Below, in pieces: positions 22,800 through 30,793 of a DNA stretch of 43,065 nt (position 1 is the first letter of the stretch; the number at the start of each line of letters is the position of its first letter). The DNA comes from Bacillota bacterium (GTDB taxonomy: Bacteria; Bacillota; Syntrophomonadia; Syntrophomonadales; Syntrophomonadaceae), in assembly GCA_029550685.1 (NCBI GenBank), contig JAKPGY010000022.1:1-43065 (forward strand), written 5' to 3'. Under the pieces are notes generated by a model. The model did not search any database. It saw only the letters and a program-made list of their open reading frames with translations, and was not told the origin of the DNA. The translations under genes and the position numbers were made by a program.

Positions 22800-23297
22800 G
22801 TGAGGGATGAGCTATATATGCGACTGGCGCTGGCTCTGGCCTATCAGGCCGGCCTCAAAGGGGAGATTCCCATCGGTGCCGTGGCGGTTCACCAGGATGA
22901 AGTTATCAGCTGGGCTGCCAATGAAAAAGAGCAGCGAGCCGATGCTACCGCCCATGCAGAGATGTTAGCTCTGCAGAGAGCGGCCCAGGTACTGGGGCGG
23001 TGGAGATTATCTGATGTTACCCTTTATTGTACCCTGGAGCCATGTGTCATGTGTGCCGGAGCTATGGTAAATACCCGCCTGGGAAAGCTGGTCTACGGCA
23101 CAAGAGATGCCAAAGCCGGAGCGGCAGGATCAATAATTGACCTGGTGCGCTATCCGGGATTAAACCATCAGGTGGTAATTACAGAGGGTGTGCTAAGACA
23201 GGAATGTGCTGATTTGCTCAGTTCATTTTTCACGGATTTGAGGAGAGATGGCCGAGTTGGTCGAAGGCGCTCGACTCGAAATCGAGTAGGCGGTTAA
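22800..23297 (+). CDS. tadA: tRNA-specific adenosine-34 deaminase TadA
   Basis: Zinc deaminase that converts A34 to inosine in tRNA-Arg(ACG). HAEMLAL gives the zinc histidine and proton-shuttling glutamate, and LEPCVMCAGAMV gives the two zinc cysteines. GEIPIGAVAV, GRWRLSDVTLYCTLEPC and NH match the family. I prefer GTG 22800 (VRDELYMRLALALA), giving 165 residues; ATG 22818 is possible. The frame is open further upstream only through the tRNA. The usual C terminus ends near FFTDLRRD, but this frame continues 17 more residues into the next tRNA-Ser gene and stops inside it, a 56-bp overlap. Confidence 0.94.
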   Translation: MRDELYMRLALALAYQAGLKGEIPIGAVAVHQDEVISWAANEKEQRADATAHAEMLALQRAAQVLGRWRLSDVTLYCTLEPCVMCAGAMVNTRLGKLVYGTRDAKAGAAGSIIDLVRYPGLNHQVVITEGVLRQECADLLSSFFTDLRRDGRVGRRRSTRNRVGG

Positions 23298-23335
23298 ACC
23301 CCGCCTCGTGAGTTCGAATCTCACTCTCTCCGCCA
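23242..23335 (+). tRNA. tRNA-Ser (anticodon CGA)
   Basis: A class II tRNA with encoded CCA. The acceptor GGAGAGA pairs with TCTCTCC. The loop CTCGAAA gives CGA for UCG. Its first 56 bases are also the tadA 3' coding end; the tadA stop codon TAA falls in the variable arm. Confidence 0.96.
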
Positions 23336-23369
23336 GATTGAAAGCAGAGCAACAATTTAATAGATTTAT

Positions 23370-23465
23370 GGAGAGGTGGCTGAGTTTGGCTGAAGGCGCT
23401 CGATTGGAAATCGAGTAGGCGGGCTAAAACCTGTCTCGCGGGTTCGAATCCCGCCCTCTCCGCCA
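23370..23465 (+). tRNA. tRNA-Ser (anticodon GGA)
   Basis: A class II tRNA with encoded CCA. The acceptor GGAGAGG pairs with CCTCTCC. The loop TTGGAAA gives GGA, cognate to UCC, the specifier triplet read by the upstream T-box. It is the last gene of the tRNA cluster. Confidence 0.97.
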
Positions 23466-23483
23466 GTTATTAAGAAAACCAAG

Positions 23484-23514
23484 GGTTTCAGACTTAGAGC
23501 TGAAACCTTTTTTT
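23484..23514 (+). terminator. Rho-independent terminator of the tRNA/tadA cluster
   Basis: GGTTTCAG and CTGAAACC form an 8-bp perfect stem with an 8-base loop, followed by seven T. Confidence 0.9.
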
Positions 23515-23519
23515 ATTGC

Positions 23520-23535
23520 TGGCATTTCAATTGCT
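23520..23535 (+). promoter_or_regulatory. Candidate sigma-54 promoter of the acyl-CoA synthetase gene
   Basis: TGGCATT, four bases, TTGCT matches the -24/-12 consensus (TGGCACG-N4-TTGCW) with GG and GC at the exact spacing. Initiation would fall near 23546, some 145 bases before the start codon. It begins directly after the tRNA terminator. A sigma-A promoter lies just downstream, so dual control is possible. Confidence 0.6.
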
Positions 23536-23565
23536 TAAACAACCGGGTATAGGCAAAGATTCTCG

Positions 23566-23594
23566 TTGACCACGTTCATTGACCGGAGTATATT
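23566..23594 (+). promoter_or_regulatory. Sigma-A promoter of the acyl-CoA synthetase gene
   Basis: TTGACC (23566-23571), a 17-base spacer and TATATT (23589-23594) form a good housekeeping promoter, with initiation near 23601. A leader of about 90 bases follows, containing an extra AGGAGGG at about 23622 with no gene attached. Confidence 0.65.
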
Positions 23595-23690
23595 GATATT
23601 AGGGTAATGATTTTAAAGATAGGAGGGATAAATAAAGCATAGGCAACCGGTTGCTCCTTCGACGAACAACACATAAGGAGGTACGCAATT

Positions 23691-25283
23691 ATGGATTTTA
23701 TCGGCAAACAACCAGGGAAAACCTCTTTAACCAGCAACGGTATTTCGACCATCAGGGGTCATGTCAAGAAACGCCCCGATAGAATGGCTTTGCGAACGGA
23801 AACATTCAGCGAAACCTATGCTGAAATGTGGCAGCGTTGTACCCGCTTTGCCAACGCCCTCCTGGATAGAGGCATCAAAAAACCGGATTTGGTAGCCACC
23901 TACATGCCAAATTCCTATCAATTTGCGGAAATCATTGTAGCAACACAGATGATAGGCCTGCCTTTGACCCTCGGCAATTACCGCTTAACCCCGGAAGAAA
24001 TTATCTATCAAATCAACAATTGTGAGGCGAAAGTGCTATGTGTTCAGCAGGATCAGTATAACCTGATTGCTCCCTTGCTGGATCGCCTTCCTACCGTCAA
24101 GGAAGTTGTTCTGATCAGTGATGAAAAAGTGACTGGCACCTTGAATTATGAAGAGATGATTGCCAGCGGCAGCCCTGAAGAGCCTCAGGTGGAGGTTTTA
24201 CCAGACGATATGCACTTGCTGTTCTACACCTCCGGAACTACAGGTAAGCCCAAAGGCGCAGTACGCACCATGTACTGTGATTATAATATGGCTATTTCCA
24301 CCGCTCTTGAGCTGGGGTTGAACCGGGATGATTCCATGTTCGTAGTGGCCCCCATGTATGCTGCCGCCACCGCCGGATATCTGTTGAGCACGCTGATGGT
24401 GGGAGGATCGCTGTGCATTGCCCCGGGCTTTGTTCCCGAAGAGGCTTTGCGCCTGATTGACCTGATGAAGCCCAGTTTTGTCTTTATGGTGCCGATTATG
24501 TATGATTGGATGCTGTCACTGCCTTCTGAGACCAAAGCCAAATATGATCTTTCCTCAATACGACTGGCAGTGGCCTGCGGCGCACCTATGCACAGCACTA
24601 TTTTCCAGAAGATGAGAGACAGTTTTACCAATGCCAAGTGCATCAATATGCTGGGCGCCTCCGAATTGGGTTTTGTTACGGCCATAACTACGGAAGAATG
24701 GTTTGAGATGCATAAGGAAGGAAGCATCGGCAAAGGTATTTTCGATATGGATTTGAAAATAGTGGACGAACACGGCCGCGAAGTTGGCCCGGGAGAAGTT
24801 GGAGTACTGTATTCCCGCAGCCCGGCCACTTTTGATGGCTATTGGCATAATGAAGAAGGAACTAAAAGGTCTTTCCTGGACCACGAATGGTGTTCTGTGG
24901 GAGATATGGCCCGCATGGATGAGGATGGGTATATTTATCTGGTGGACCGGGCTCAGGATATGATCGTTACCGGCGGAACCAATGTATATCCAGCAGAAGT
25001 AGAAGGTGTGATACTGAAACTGGATGGAATCGCTGATGTGGGCGTTATAGGTGTACCCGATGAAAAGTGGGGAGAACAGGTTAAAGCCGTTGTGGTGCTA
25101 AAGGAAGGTTATTCACTTAGTGAAGAAGACATAATAGCTCACTGCCGCAAATACCTGGCCGGCTTTAAAACCCCGAAATCCGTAGACTTCGCCCAGGCTA
25201 TTCCCCGCAATGCCGTAGGCAAGATGTTGAAGAAAGAACTGCGTAAACCCTATTGGGAAGGCAAACAAACCTTTATATCTTAA
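23691..25283 (+). CDS. AMP-forming acyl-CoA synthetase (fatty acid-CoA ligase family)
   Basis: A 530-residue member of the ANL superfamily, which activates a carboxylic acid with ATP and CoA. The P-loop-like motif LLFYTSGTTGKPKGAVRT lies near residue 180. GDMARMDEDGYIYLVDRAQDMIVTGGTNVYP is split over motifs A8 and the hinge, and the catalytic lysine is in AVGKMLKKELR near the C terminus. Chain-length specificity cannot be read from sequence. In a fatty-acid-oxidising anaerobe it would feed beta-oxidation. The ATG follows AAGGAGG. It stands alone between two terminators, with both sigma-54-like and sigma-A promoters. Confidence 0.9.
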   Translation: MDFIGKQPGKTSLTSNGISTIRGHVKKRPDRMALRTETFSETYAEMWQRCTRFANALLDRGIKKPDLVATYMPNSYQFAEIIVATQMIGLPLTLGNYRLTPEEIIYQINNCEAKVLCVQQDQYNLIAPLLDRLPTVKEVVLISDEKVTGTLNYEEMIASGSPEEPQVEVLPDDMHLLFYTSGTTGKPKGAVRTMYCDYNMAISTALELGLNRDDSMFVVAPMYAAATAGYLLSTLMVGGSLCIAPGFVPEEALRLIDLMKPSFVFMVPIMYDWMLSLPSETKAKYDLSSIRLAVACGAPMHSTIFQKMRDSFTNAKCINMLGASELGFVTAITTEEWFEMHKEGSIGKGIFDMDLKIVDEHGREVGPGEVGVLYSRSPATFDGYWHNEEGTKRSFLDHEWCSVGDMARMDEDGYIYLVDRAQDMIVTGGTNVYPAEVEGVILKLDGIADVGVIGVPDEKWGEQVKAVVVLKEGYSLSEEDIIAHCRKYLAGFKTPKSVDFAQAIPRNAVGKMLKKELRKPYWEGKQTFIS

Positions 25284-25318
25284 CGGATAATGACCATAAA
25301 CCCATAGCAGAAGGGATT

Positions 25319-25354
25319 AAAAGACCTCTCATACTTAAATATGAGGGGTCTTTT
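25319..25354 (+). terminator. Terminator after the acyl-CoA synthetase gene
   Basis: A 15-bp inverted repeat, AAAAGACCTCTCATA with TATGAGGGGTCTTTT, has a six-base loop. The arms carry A and T runs at the ends, so it could work in both directions. The stretch 25355-25538 beyond it holds no recognised feature. Confidence 0.8.
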
Positions 25355-25538
25355 AGGCAAGATCATACTTTTTGAGGATGACTATCCTGGCTCGGTTCTC
25401 TTAAACTACAGGTAAGGGGGCCACGTTAACATTGGCTTAAGTAGGTTAACAGCGACCACGGTAGACATGCAAACTGGCATCCTAACGGTTAATCTGGGCG
25501 GCAATAGACCTTTGCCCGTTAGAAAGGATGATTTTGAT

Positions 25539-25844
25539 ATGCCAGCATACCCAAAGCCGATATTATTAATAGCGTCTTCTGTTTTAATGCTGCTTACGGC
25601 TATTCCATTGATATTATGGTGCATAAGCCTTATCAACGGTGCGGCACTGGATTCGTATTTTACCTACGCTGGAGTCGTCTGCTTTGCTGCTGCCATACTC
25701 TATGCCTATTCTATAGTAGTTGCCATAGTTGGACTGGTGTTTGCCCGGCGGCCCCATAATTATCGTTGGTGCAGAGGGATGGCATATATTCAACTGGCGG
25801 TGATTGTGCTTTTCATTGTTCCTCTTGCGGTTATTCCGCTTTGA
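25539..25844 (+). CDS. Small hypothetical membrane protein
   Basis: A 101-residue protein of unrecognised family. Three to four hydrophobic segments are visible: PILLIASSVLMLLTAIPLIL, FTYAGVVCFAAAILYAYSIV with a following VAIVGLVFA, and AYIQLAVIVLFIVPLAVIPL. A basic loop (ARRPHNYRWCRG) lies between the last two. I chose ATG 25539 (MPAYPKP) after AAAGGATG; an in-frame ATG 24 codons earlier lacks a ribosome-binding site. It lies between the acyl-CoA synthetase and a TetR regulator. No function can be assigned. Confidence 0.6.
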   Translation: MPAYPKPILLIASSVLMLLTAIPLILWCISLINGAALDSYFTYAGVVCFAAAILYAYSIVVAIVGLVFARRPHNYRWCRGMAYIQLAVIVLFIVPLAVIPL

Positions 25845-25965
25845 CACTGCCGCCTTTGCTAACCCTGACTATCATGTACCTAATTGGTGTGAGAAAGCGT
25901 CCGGCGAGTATCCCTTCCAGCAGGGATAATACCTGATCAGGGAAAAAGAGTCCTCTTCTGACACC

Positions 25966-26025
25966 GGTCATTTTACACGGGTGACCCTGGCTGAGGTTAA
26001 GGTTAGATCAATAAAGTGCTATAAT
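25966..26025 (+). promoter_or_regulatory. Possible promoter and operator of the TetR gene
   Basis: A perfect -10 TATAAT at 26020-26025 is preceded at 17 bases by TTAAGG, a weak -35. Upstream, GGTCA (25966-25970) and TGACC (25982-25986) form an inverted repeat that could be an operator, though five-base arms may be chance. Confidence 0.4.
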
Positions 26026-26051
26026 ATAGCAGTTAACGAAAGGAGTCAGGG

Positions 26052-26657
26052 ATGAGCAAGAAAAAACCTACCAAACGAGATCTTCAGGCAGCTGAAACCA
26101 GGGATAAGATATTTTCCACAGCCTTCAGGTTGATCACCGAAAAGGGCTTTGATAATGTTACCATCGAAGAAATAGCTAAGGAATCCGGTGTGGCCAAAGG
26201 GCTTTTTTATCATTATTTTAGGTCCAAAGACGATATTGTAATTGAAACCTATTTGATAATTGATAAAAGTTATAGCGAATTTTATCAGGAACGAGCCCCA
26301 CATTGCACGGCAGTGGAAAGAATATTGCTGACCGTCATTTTTCAAGCCCGTCATGCCACCAAGTTGGGAGTTGATTTTGTACGCCAGATCTATAAAAGTC
26401 AGCTGTATGCTGGTACCGAGTTTTTTATTTCCAAAGAGCGTCCCTTCTATACTATCTTAAGGGATGCAATCCGTGATGCCCAGTCGGAGGGAAGTATCCG
26501 CAGTGATATCTCTGCTGAAAAAATAGCAAATCTAGTACTTACCTGCGGGCGGGGAATGCTCTATGACTGGTGCCTGCATGACGGGGATTATGATCTGGAA
26601 GAGAGTATGACCAGTCAGCTTAACATGATTATTCAGGGCCTGCAAAAAGCACCCTAA
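26052..26657 (+). CDS. TetR family transcriptional regulator
   Basis: A 201-residue one-component repressor type. The N-terminal helix-turn-helix is typical: TRDKIFSTAFRLITEKGFDNVTIEEIA followed by VAKGLFYHYFRSKDDI (about residues 18-62). The C-terminal ligand domain is unlike any I can name. TetR proteins near acyl-CoA synthetases often sense acyl-CoAs, so control of the neighbouring ligase is a reasonable guess, but the sequence does not prove it. The stop is only 12 bp from the convergent stop of the next gene. AAAGGAG precedes the ATG. Confidence 0.88.
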   Translation: MSKKKPTKRDLQAAETRDKIFSTAFRLITEKGFDNVTIEEIAKESGVAKGLFYHYFRSKDDIVIETYLIIDKSYSEFYQERAPHCTAVERILLTVIFQARHATKLGVDFVRQIYKSQLYAGTEFFISKERPFYTILRDAIRDAQSEGSIRSDISAEKIANLVLTCGRGMLYDWCLHDGDYDLEESMTSQLNMIIQGLQKAP

Positions 26658-26669
26658 TCATTGATCAAC

Positions 26670-27776
26670 TCACTGATTTGTTCTACTTTCCATTCCCTCA
26701 CGGCAGTATTCTTTTAGATATAAGTAAACATAGACATCGATAAAAGAAATTGAGCGGGGATAATTGATTTTCAGGATTTTCTTAATCAGTTCTGAGTCAT
26801 GGGAATAAACCTTGGCCATAATCCCGTCAAAATCGCTTTTATCGGGACATGAAGCGATTATTTCAGCAATGGTGTTAAAGGCCTCTTCTTGTTTGTCGAT
26901 TACTGAGCGCAGGTAGGCAATAACCTGATCCTTCCCTACTATAGGGAGAGAATGACTAACAGCGAGGATGTTTATGCCCCCGGCCTCGGCCAGCTGAAGC
27001 ATTTTCTTCATCCAGGTATGGGTCTCTTTTAAGCTGCCGTCCAGGATATCATTGGGATTTAAAAAGCTTATCAGGTCACCAGCAAACATAAGCTTTCGCC
27101 CGGGAACATAAAAGGAAAGATGGTCATCCTGGTGACCCGGGGTTTCCAGCGCAAACAAGTCTTCCCTTATAGCCCATCCCCGGAAGAAGCTGTTTTCAAA
27201 GCACAAATCGGCCAGCTGGTCCATACTTAAAAAGGTGACGTTCCGGGTGGGAGGGTAAATACTTCCTACTTTGATGCAGCACAGGATTAGGCTGACAGCA
27301 TGAAGAAGGCGGTCGAAAATAGCAGGAGATTGTTTTTGTATCCACCGCAGCAGTTTTATCATAGTGGGGCCGAGCATACCGGTACGGCCAAAGAACCCAT
27401 GCACACCGAACTCTCTGACCATCTTGGCAGTAACATCAGTGTAATTGCGTTGAAGATTGTTAATTTTCCCTGCTACCAGTGGATGGCAAATCACCTGCGA
27501 GTTAAAGAATACTGCAGCACCGCTGTTGGCACTGTGGTCCAGGTGAGAATGGGTGAGCAGCACATCGTATTCCTTAAAAGGCAAACGAGCTTTAATCTGC
27601 TGGAGTCTTCTTTTTCCGCAGGCCGGATCAATGACATAATTTCCTGTATCCGTCTGCAAAAAATAAGTGTTAGCGATGGCAGCTCCCTTGCCCTCCTCAC
27701 AAATATCGGTAATCAAGAATACTCCGTTTTCAGCTAAACAATTTTCGATTTGGGGAAATTTAAAATCCTGGTTCAT
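26670..27776 (-). CDS. Metallo-beta-lactamase-fold hydrolase
   Basis: A 368-residue protein with the metal-binding motif THSHLDHS (HxHxDH) near residue 95. Later metal ligands fall in PGHQDDHLSFYV, MFAGDLISF and AVSHSLPI. The family includes thioesterases, glyoxalase II-like and lactonase-like enzymes; the substrate is unknown. I chose ATG 27776 (MNQDFKFPQIEN), preceded by GGGAG, over an in-frame ATG 22 codons upstream. The last 100 residues form a mostly helical tail beyond the core fold. It is convergent with the TetR gene and may belong to the same lipid-related cluster. Confidence 0.82.
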   Translation of the reverse strand: MNQDFKFPQIENCLAENGVFLITDICEEGKGAAIANTYFLQTDTGNYVIDPACGKRRLQQIKARLPFKEYDVLLTHSHLDHSANSGAAVFFNSQVICHPLVAGKINNLQRNYTDVTAKMVREFGVHGFFGRTGMLGPTMIKLLRWIQKQSPAIFDRLLHAVSLILCCIKVGSIYPPTRNVTFLSMDQLADLCFENSFFRGWAIREDLFALETPGHQDDHLSFYVPGRKLMFAGDLISFLNPNDILDGSLKETHTWMKKMLQLAEAGGINILAVSHSLPIVGKDQVIAYLRSVIDKQEEAFNTIAEIIASCPDKSDFDGIMAKVYSHDSELIKKILKINYPRSISFIDVYVYLYLKEYCREGMESRTNQ

Positions 27777-28102
27777 GTAAGAACTCCCGTCACAGCAATC
27801 CTGTCTCTTCCTGATTTTACTATTTGCTTGTGAATCCAACAAGAGAAGACGAGTTTAGACTGGTGGTATAGGAAAAAGGCGTTAAGTCAGTGACTAAAGA
27901 AACAAGAAAAAATTAAAAACGGGTGCCAGAATAGCCTTATATCAAGCACCGGGGACAAAGCCGGTATTTGTTGCTGGGAACTAAAAGGGATACAATGGAA
28001 AACCCAAAGGGGCTTACTAACCGTTGTGATTAAGGTAGAATGACAATATGGGGAAAACATAGTATTTTATTAGCACTAGCCTAAGCGGGGAGGATATAGA
28101 TC
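27777..28102. other. Intergenic region between divergent genes, no clear feature
   Basis: These 326 bp separate the leftward hydrolase from the rightward regulator and must hold both promoters. I found no strong -35/-10 pair, no sigma-54 motif and no coding frame worth reporting. GGGAGG (about 28088) is the ribosome-binding site of the CBS gene. Confidence 0.5.
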
Positions 28103-28402
28103 ATGAAGATGCGCGAAATAATGTCACCTAACCCTTTCACGCTCCGTCCCGAATGCTCCATTCAGGATGCAGCTAAGTTGTTCCTCGATAAAGGAATTGA
28201 CGGTGCACCCGTTGTGGATGAGGACCAACACCTGCTGGGGCTGGTTACGAAAATGCACCTTTATAGGGCTATTGTTGACCGACAACCGTTAAGTTTAAGC
28301 GTAAAAGATATCATGAGCACCCAAATTCATGCTCTGGATGAAAACCTGCCCGTTGAAGAACTGCATAAGCTGACATTCGGGAGATTTCCGGTGCTCAGGT
28401 AG
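28103..28402 (+). CDS. CBS-domain segment of a sigma-54 activator, ended by an in-frame amber codon
   Basis: A 99-residue protein holding one full CBS motif (MKMREIMSPNPFTLRPECSIQDAA to VTKMHLYRAI) and most of a second (VKDIMSTQIHALDENLPVEELHKLTFGRFPVLR). It stops at TAG (28400-28402) in the middle of the second CBS motif. The next codons, in the same frame, read GKVVGMITKSD, the missing end of that motif, and continue directly into the sigma-54 activator. CBS pairs bind adenosyl ligands. The original gene was therefore probably one CBS-CBS-PAS-PAS-PAS-AAA-HTH protein of about 821 residues. Whether the TAG is a mutation, a sequencing error or is read through is unknown. Confidence 0.8.
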   Translation: MKMREIMSPNPFTLRPECSIQDAAKLFLDKGIDGAPVVDEDQHLLGLVTKMHLYRAIVDRQPLSLSVKDIMSTQIHALDENLPVEELHKLTFGRFPVLR

Positions 28403-28411
28403 GGAAAAGTA

Positions 28412-30565
28412 GTGGGAATGATAACCAAGTCTGATGAAAACGAGGTGCTGCTCAAGGAATTAAAGGATGTCAGCAGCAAAATGCAGGCGGTTCTGGAGGC
28501 GGCTTATAATTCCATAGTCAGCATTGATGAGAACAAGATTATCAGAACCTTTAACCGGGCTGCGGAAGAGTTGTTTGAAAAAAACAAGGAAGACGTGATC
28601 GGAAAGCCCTATAAAGAAGTCTTTCCCGAAGGAGCTCTCAGTGAAATCCTGGATACGGGTTCGGTGGTTAAAAACAGAAAGTTTGTATATAACGGTAAAA
28701 CTATAGTGAGCAACCAAACCCCTATTTTTAAGGAGGATGGTTCCATTGCCGGAGCAGTAGCTATAGCTCAGGATGTATCAGATTTAGAAAATATTACCCG
28801 GGAATTAAGCATAACCAAGGAAATGAAGGATAAGCTAGATGCTCTGCTCAGTGCATCATTGGACAGCTTCTTTGTAGCCGACAGCCAGGGAGTAGTCATC
28901 AATGTAAACAAGGCTTACAGCGATATTACTGGGATACCTGCTGATAAAATTATAGGACGATCTATGTACGATTTGGTGAAGGAGGGCTATTACAAACAAG
29001 CTGCTACCTTAATGGTTTTGGAAAGCCAGCAGCCGGTTATGTATAAAGAAACCACAGCCACCGGCCGGGTAGCACTATTTACCGGCATTCCCATATTTGA
29101 TGAGCAGGGAAAACTAACTAATGTCCTGGTGAATATCCGGGATATTACTGATTTAGAGTCTGTTTCCGGAGAATTGGAGAGGGTCCAGGAAATCAAAGAA
29201 GAGTTGAATAAGGTAATACAATCTTCCTTCGACGGCATATTGGAAACCGATGCCAATGGGCAGGTTCTAATAGTGAATGATGCCTACATCAGGATCACCG
29301 GAATTAGCCGTGAAGAACTGGTAGGCAAAAACGAAGCCCAATTGGCTCGGGATGGTTATTATGATCGTTCTGTATCGTTGATGGTGATCGAAAAGGGCAA
29401 ACCGGTTACCATTGAACAGAGGTTAAAGACTGGGAAAAAATTGCTGGTAACCGGTAACCCGGTGTTTAATGAACGAGGTGAGCTGATCAGGATTATTACC
29501 AATGCCCGCGACCTAACCGAATTAGAGCAGCTGCGACAGGATATGGAACAAGCTCAGGAACTTAGCCGACATTACCAAGATGAACTAAGGAAAATGCGCA
29601 TAAGCCAGGAAAGTAACTTTGTTGCTGAGTCCCGGCAATCCAAAGACATTGTAGATTTGATCATACGCGTCAGCAAGGTGGACACCACCGTCCTAATACA
29701 GGGGGAGTCGGGAGTGGGCAAGGAAATCGTAGCCGAGGAACTACATAAGCACAGCCCGCGTTGCCACCAGCCTTTTATAAAAATTAACTGTGCTGCCATT
29801 CCTGAATCCTTACTGGAATCGGAACTTTTTGGTTATGAAGCCGGAGCATTTACCGGAGCTAGCAGGCAAGGCAAAATGGGAATATTTGAGTTAGCCAACA
29901 AAGGCTCCCTATTTTTGGATGAGGTGGGAGAGATTCCGCTTCATTTACAGGTCAAGCTGTTGAGAGTACTGCAGGAGGGTGAATTTACTCGAGTAGGAGG
30001 GTACAAGCCCATCAAGGTTGATGTAAGAGTTATTGCCGCCACTAATCGAGATTTAGCCCAGATGGTCGCAGATGGGACCTTTCGTGAGGACTTGTATTAT
30101 CGCTTAAATGTTATACCGATTAATGTTCCGCCTCTACGGGAGAGGAAGGAGGAAATTGCTCCCCTGGTCAGGCATTTCCTCCATCTGTTTAACGAAAAGT
30201 ATGGATTTAATAAAACCATCTCTGCTTCGGCTCTAGGTCTGCTTATGGAATACAACTGGCCAGGTAATATCCGCGAATTGCGCAACGTGATTGAACGGGC
30301 AGTGGTTACCAGTCCGGACTCGGTAATAGAAGATTTTAGCTTCTTAAATGTGGACCAACCCGAGGAAAAAGTTAACACCATATCTGACTATGCTCCTATT
30401 AATCTCAAAAAAGAAGTGGAAGAATATGAGAAGCAAATAATTAAGAAATACATGGGAAAATACGGCAGCCTGCGCAAAACAGCTCGCTATTTAGGTTCCA
30501 GTCAAACGACCATATGGCGCAAAGCAACTCAATACGGCATCAAGATTCAAGAAAGAGAAGCCTGA
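28412..30565 (+). CDS. Sigma-54-dependent transcriptional activator with three PAS domains
   Basis: A 717-residue enhancer-binding protein. PAS domains lie at about 22-128, 140-250 and 262-372. The AAA+ domain has Walker A GESGVGKE (about 430), the sigma-54 contact loop GAFTGA (about 477) and Walker B SLFLDEVGE (about 498). A Fis-type helix-turn-helix (GSLRKTARYLGSSQTTIWRKA) ends the protein. The first residues complete the CBS motif cut by the upstream TAG. Independent translation could restart at GTG 28412, nine bases after the TAG, with a weak AGGTAGGG upstream. The likely targets are the flanking acyl-CoA synthetase and CoA-transferase genes, both with -24/-12 sequences. Confidence 0.93.
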   Translation: MGMITKSDENEVLLKELKDVSSKMQAVLEAAYNSIVSIDENKIIRTFNRAAEELFEKNKEDVIGKPYKEVFPEGALSEILDTGSVVKNRKFVYNGKTIVSNQTPIFKEDGSIAGAVAIAQDVSDLENITRELSITKEMKDKLDALLSASLDSFFVADSQGVVINVNKAYSDITGIPADKIIGRSMYDLVKEGYYKQAATLMVLESQQPVMYKETTATGRVALFTGIPIFDEQGKLTNVLVNIRDITDLESVSGELERVQEIKEELNKVIQSSFDGILETDANGQVLIVNDAYIRITGISREELVGKNEAQLARDGYYDRSVSLMVIEKGKPVTIEQRLKTGKKLLVTGNPVFNERGELIRIITNARDLTELEQLRQDMEQAQELSRHYQDELRKMRISQESNFVAESRQSKDIVDLIIRVSKVDTTVLIQGESGVGKEIVAEELHKHSPRCHQPFIKINCAAIPESLLESELFGYEAGAFTGASRQGKMGIFELANKGSLFLDEVGEIPLHLQVKLLRVLQEGEFTRVGGYKPIKVDVRVIAATNRDLAQMVADGTFREDLYYRLNVIPINVPPLRERKEEIAPLVRHFLHLFNEKYGFNKTISASALGLLMEYNWPGNIRELRNVIERAVVTSPDSVIEDFSFLNVDQPEEKVNTISDYAPINLKKEVEEYEKQIIKKYMGKYGSLRKTARYLGSSQTTIWRKATQYGIKIQEREA

Positions 30566-30600
30566 TTAGCGGATCATAGTGAACCAAAACCGGGAAGACT

Positions 30601-30616
30601 GTTCCATTTTTGGAAC
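30601..30616. promoter_or_regulatory. Candidate enhancer site for the sigma-54 activator
   Basis: A perfect inverted repeat GTTCCA-TTTT-TGGAAC lies 178 bases upstream of the -24 element and just after the activator gene. Position and symmetry suit an upstream activating sequence for a Fis-type dimer. It lacks a T run, so it is not a good terminator. The 30566-30868 gap holds this site, the sigma-54 promoter and no gene. Confidence 0.5.
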
Positions 30617-30793
30617 GGACTTTATTCATGCCTAAAAGGATGTTTTTGAAATAGAGAGTATCTGACCGGTTCTGATGCGCTTCAAAAGTGGTTCAGCTTA
30701 ACTATGCCAAATAAACAGCGGTCTTCGTCGAAGAACCCACAATTCTGTAGCCTGGCTGGCTTAGGCCCAGTTGAGCTTGTAATGGTAGCCTGG

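Noticed and set aside
25831-25971. 46-codon reverse-strand frame between the small membrane protein and the TetR gene
   Set aside because: It looks protein-like but has no ribosome-binding site, overlaps the membrane-protein gene and matches no family I know.
28400-28402. TAG as a pyrrolysine codon
   Set aside because: No pyrrolysine gene is in the window, and the position in a CBS strand gives no catalytic reason. It is kept only as a test under the split-regulator finding.
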